Origin: DATFVA01 sp963771705
GTDB taxonomy: Bacteria; Bacteroidota; Ignavibacteria; Ignavibacteriales; Ignavibacteriaceae
Reading direction: 5' to 3'
Assembly (NCBI GenBank): GCA_963771705.1
Contig: CAVYUP010000011.1
Location: 62,001 to 126,000, forward strand
Length of the DNA: 64,000 bases
Below the pieces are notes generated by a model. That model was given only the letters and a program-made list of their open reading frames with translations. It ran no database searches and was not told the origin of the DNA. Positions 61,763 through 64,000 of this stretch are shown here, piece by piece; positions within the stretch are counted from its first letter, which is position 1, and the number at the start of each line of letters is the position of its first letter. The position numbers were made by a program, and so were the translations under genes.

Positions 61763-64000
61763 TTAGTGACTCCTAAAAGAGAATCCGAATTCAATTCTGC
61801 GGGGAGGAGCAAACCGGTTAGGATCAATCGGCTGCCCATACAATAGTGTTAATGAGTTATCAGGGTTCCCGGTATCAGCATAAACAGCTCCGTTATTGAA
61901 GTCCTCATTGAACAAATTAAATACTCTGAGGAAGATGCTGAAGTTCATAAAACTGGTTATATCGAAGAACTTCTCTGCCCGGAGGTCGACAACTGTATAA
62001 CTCGGTTTCCTTCCCGAGTTATGTTCCTGCTCTGTCTGAAAACCTACGAGCGCAGGTGTATAAGGCTGGCCGGAAGCAAATTTTATAATAGTGCTTACAT
62101 TAAAATCATTCGGAACCTGGTATAAGGCTGTAAGATTGAGAGTATGCCTCTGATCCCAGTTGAAAGGAATATCTCTTGGTCTTGGATCCTGTCCGCCGAG
62201 TGCCCTGTCAGCATTTTCCCTGGGGTCGCTGGAATTTCCATTTGCAAACTGGAGGCTGTAATCTATTGTAAAACCAAAATTATCCGAAGGCCGCTGAGTA
62301 ACGGATAAAGTTACGCCCGATACGCTTCCGTAGTCGATATTAGTATTCCTTGCATACTGCCCGAAGTTATATGTCTCAATAACCTCTGTCCCGAGAAGGT
62401 CCCTTATATCCTTATAGAAGAAGGTCAGATCGAGTCCCAGATCATCATTAACAGCCTGTTTCAAGCCAACCTCGTATTCTACAGTAACTTCAGGTTTAAG
62501 GTCGGGATTACCAAGATAATCCTGAGTATACGTACGACCCGCCTCCAGGAAATCAAGCACCTGGTAATTAGCGTTCTGATAGAGTGCGCTATAGGCAGGC
62601 ATCTGATAAAAATGTCCGTACGAAAAATGCAGTGCCGATTTATCAGTTAAAGGGAATCCGAAGCCGAGACGAGGGGCAATTGTTTGCTTAATACTGGCTT
62701 TAACAAGGTGAGAACCAGGGACACCTTTAATAGTATTAGCAGGATTCTGGAGGTTGCTAGGAATATAAGCCTGGGGGTCGAATATTTCATAGCGAAGACC
62801 CGCCCTTACAACCAGGTCGCCAAGTTCAATTCTATCCTGTATGTAAGCAGCACCCTGGTTCGGCTTATATGTTTCCACCTTCTTGAACCTGGGATCAACA
62901 GGATCAAATAGTTTGGGCTCAAGAACCTCCTGGTCATTCTGGTTGGAAACCGTAACCAGCTGTCCCGGAGGACCGAATTTTAATTGATTCATTTGACCGA
63001 CAATACCCGCCTCAATATAGTTAGTTTCATTTGCCTGCCAGGCGTAATCAACCTTAGCCTCAAAAAAATTTGTCTGTTGAATATACCTGCCAAGATCCAC
63101 ACCCTGAATAACAGCGCCATATTCATAGCCGGAAATTGATTTCGGTCCCTGCGCAGCGAAGTAACGAGGGTCGTATAATGACTCATACTTATACTCTTTA
63201 TAGTCATAAAAATTATGACGCAGGCTGAGCTTATAAAACATCTTATCCGAAAGCGTATGCGTCATATCAAGGCCATGATTTATTGCAAATGTAGAAGTAT
63301 TCTTTAAACCATCCGGATTAAACCTATAGTCAAAGTTGTATGCCTTACCCCAGTTATAGTTCATAATGGCTATATAGCTGAGATTGATCTTATCAATAGA
63401 ATTGTTTGTTATTTTAGCCTGTCCGCTCCATTCATCGTAAGGATCCATTGATATCTTTTTATTATCGCCTGTTGGATAAATGAGACCTGCACTTACATTA
63501 TTTGTATCTGTAGGTTCAAACCGCCTGACTCCGTACAAGTATCCGTTATTATGATAGCGTCTGCCGCTTAACAGGAACGTTGTATTCGGGATGTAAGTTG
63601 GACCAGTAACAGTAAGCTGATAGTTCTGAAGCGTATACGGAAGGAAATCTTTATTATTGGGATAAGTATTATTATCCAGGGGAAGATAGTCTCCCCCGTA
63701 AACTTCTCCTGATACCTTAAAGGTACTGCTTCCACTTTTAAGAGTTGTATTCACAATGCCCGACATTGCCTGGCCGTACTTAGCATCAAAAGTACCGGTA
63801 ACTACCGATACTTCCTGTATGATCGAGCGGTCGAGGGTAAGACTCGACTGGTTATCGAAAGGATTATTTATGCTGACACCGTCAACCTGGTACTGAATTT
63901 CACCACCGCGTCCTCCCCTCATATGAAACTGCCCGTCAGAAGTCTGAACAGTTCCTGCCTGCAGGTTTATAATATCGGTAAGATTCTGAACCGGCAGCGT
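61763..64000 (-). CDS. TonB-dependent receptor (truncated by window end)
   Basis: At least 746 residues of an outer-membrane TonB-dependent receptor; the frame is open to the last base, so the signal peptide and any CarboxypepD-like domain lie outside. The plug domain is visible at once: LPVQNLTDIINLQAGTVQTS, MRGGRGGEIQYQVDGVSINNP, EVSVVTGTFDAKYGQAMSGIVN. The barrel contains FGYFGFPLTDK-like and SYGHFYQMPAYSALYQ segments, NPDLKPEVTVEYEVGLKQ, and a C-terminus ending RRIEFGFSFRSH. The next gene on the same strand is the large T9SS-type secreted protein, so receptor and secreted partner probably act on the same ligand, somewhat like a SusC with a non-SusD partner. Confidence 0.93.
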   Translation of the reverse strand, partial: TLPVQNLTDIINLQAGTVQTSDGQFHMRGGRGGEIQYQVDGVSINNPFDNQSSLTLDRSIIQEVSVVTGTFDAKYGQAMSGIVNTTLKSGSSTFKVSGEVYGGDYLPLDNNTYPNNKDFLPYTLQNYQLTVTGPTYIPNTTFLLSGRRYHNNGYLYGVRRFEPTDTNNVSAGLIYPTGDNKKISMDPYDEWSGQAKITNNSIDKINLSYIAIMNYNWGKAYNFDYRFNPDGLKNTSTFAINHGLDMTHTLSDKMFYKLSLRHNFYDYKEYKYESLYDPRYFAAQGPKSISGYEYGAVIQGVDLGRYIQQTNFFEAKVDYAWQANETNYIEAGIVGQMNQLKFGPPGQLVTVSNQNDQEVLEPKLFDPVDPRFKKVETYKPNQGAAYIQDRIELGDLVVRAGLRYEIFDPQAYIPSNLQNPANTIKGVPGSHLVKASIKQTIAPRLGFGFPLTDKSALHFSYGHFYQMPAYSALYQNANYQVLDFLEAGRTYTQDYLGNPDLKPEVTVEYEVGLKQAVNDDLGLDLTFFYKDIRDLLGTEVIETYNFGQYARNTNIDYGSVSGVTLSVTQRPSDNFGFTIDYSLQFANGNSSDPRENADRALGGQDPRPRDIPFNWDQRHTLNLTALYQVPNDFNVSTIIKFASGQPYTPALVGFQTEQEHNSGRKPSYTVVDLRAEKFFDITSFMNFSIFLRVFNLFNEDFNNGAVYADTGNPDNSLTLLYGQPIDPNRFAPPRRIEFGFSFRSH

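Noticed and set aside
1..64000. CRISPR arrays, rRNA, tRNA, insertion sequences or prophage genes
   Set aside because: I found no regularly spaced repeats, transposase, integrase or phage gene, and no tRNA-like or rRNA segment in the gaps. This was by eye and would not exclude small non-coding RNAs.

Overview
The window looks like a chromosomal segment from a Gram-negative member of the Bacteroidota/Chlorobiota/Ignavibacteriota assemblage, most likely Ignavibacteria-like. The reasons are a SprA translocon, a PorX regulator, a PorV/PorQ-family outer-membrane protein and a type IX secretion (T9SS) C-terminal domain that opens with a NFPNPFNPST-type motif. TonB-dependent receptors lie at both edges, and TTG starts are common. 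The lineage is inferred from protein families; no rRNA or tRNA gene is visible.

Layout. 0-2.6 kb: the C-terminal part of a TonB-dependent receptor, then a TetR regulator. 2.6-6.9 kb (minus strand): phnD-phnC-phnE-pstB-phoU, a hybrid phosphate/phosphonate uptake unit with a Pho-box-like repeat upstream. 7-12 kb: two small stress-type proteins (Rho-N-like and CsbD), an M1 peptidase, ruvB and a DUF1624 membrane protein. 11.8-14.8 kb: dnaK between two Hsp20 genes. 15-20 kb: biotin, CoA and fatty-acid genes (birA, coaX, panC, accD) together with tsaB, tsaE and a DUF1573 protein. 20.2-28.8 kb: porX and sprA, with sprA broken by a one-base frameshift. 29-33.4 kb: cupin, M28 peptidase, DUF6064 membrane protein, an LTxxQ-like periplasmic protein and an M48 lipoprotein peptidase. 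33.7-37 kb (plus strand): a three-gene signalling module (histidine kinase, Rcp1-like receiver, receiver-PAS-PAS-HisKA_2 kinase).

37-52.7 kb (minus strand) is one long carbohydrate locus. In transcription order it holds a GH144-like glucanase, an anaerobic sulfatase maturase, a GH3 beta-glucosidase, a Cys-type sulfatase, an F5/8C-domain six-hairpin glycosidase, an esterase, a GH2 enzyme, and an ABC sugar importer without its ATPase. A perfect 21-bp palindrome lies just upstream. 53-64 kb (minus strand) is a T9SS-linked unit: TonB-dependent receptor, a large secreted protein, PorV/PorQ-like protein, a SurA-like PPIase and a second GH144-like glucanase that carries a T9SS sorting domain.

How the genes fit together (inference): the T9SS (SprA, PorX, PorV-like) would export the CTD-bearing glucanase and the large secreted protein. 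The exported glucanase would fragment a glucan outside the cell, periplasmic GH3, GH2, GH144 and sulfatase would trim the fragments, and the ABC importer would take up the products. GH144 and GH3 next to a sugar ABC importer suggest beta-1,2-glucan or sophorooligosaccharides as one substrate. The sulfatase, GH2 and esterase suggest a more decorated polymer.
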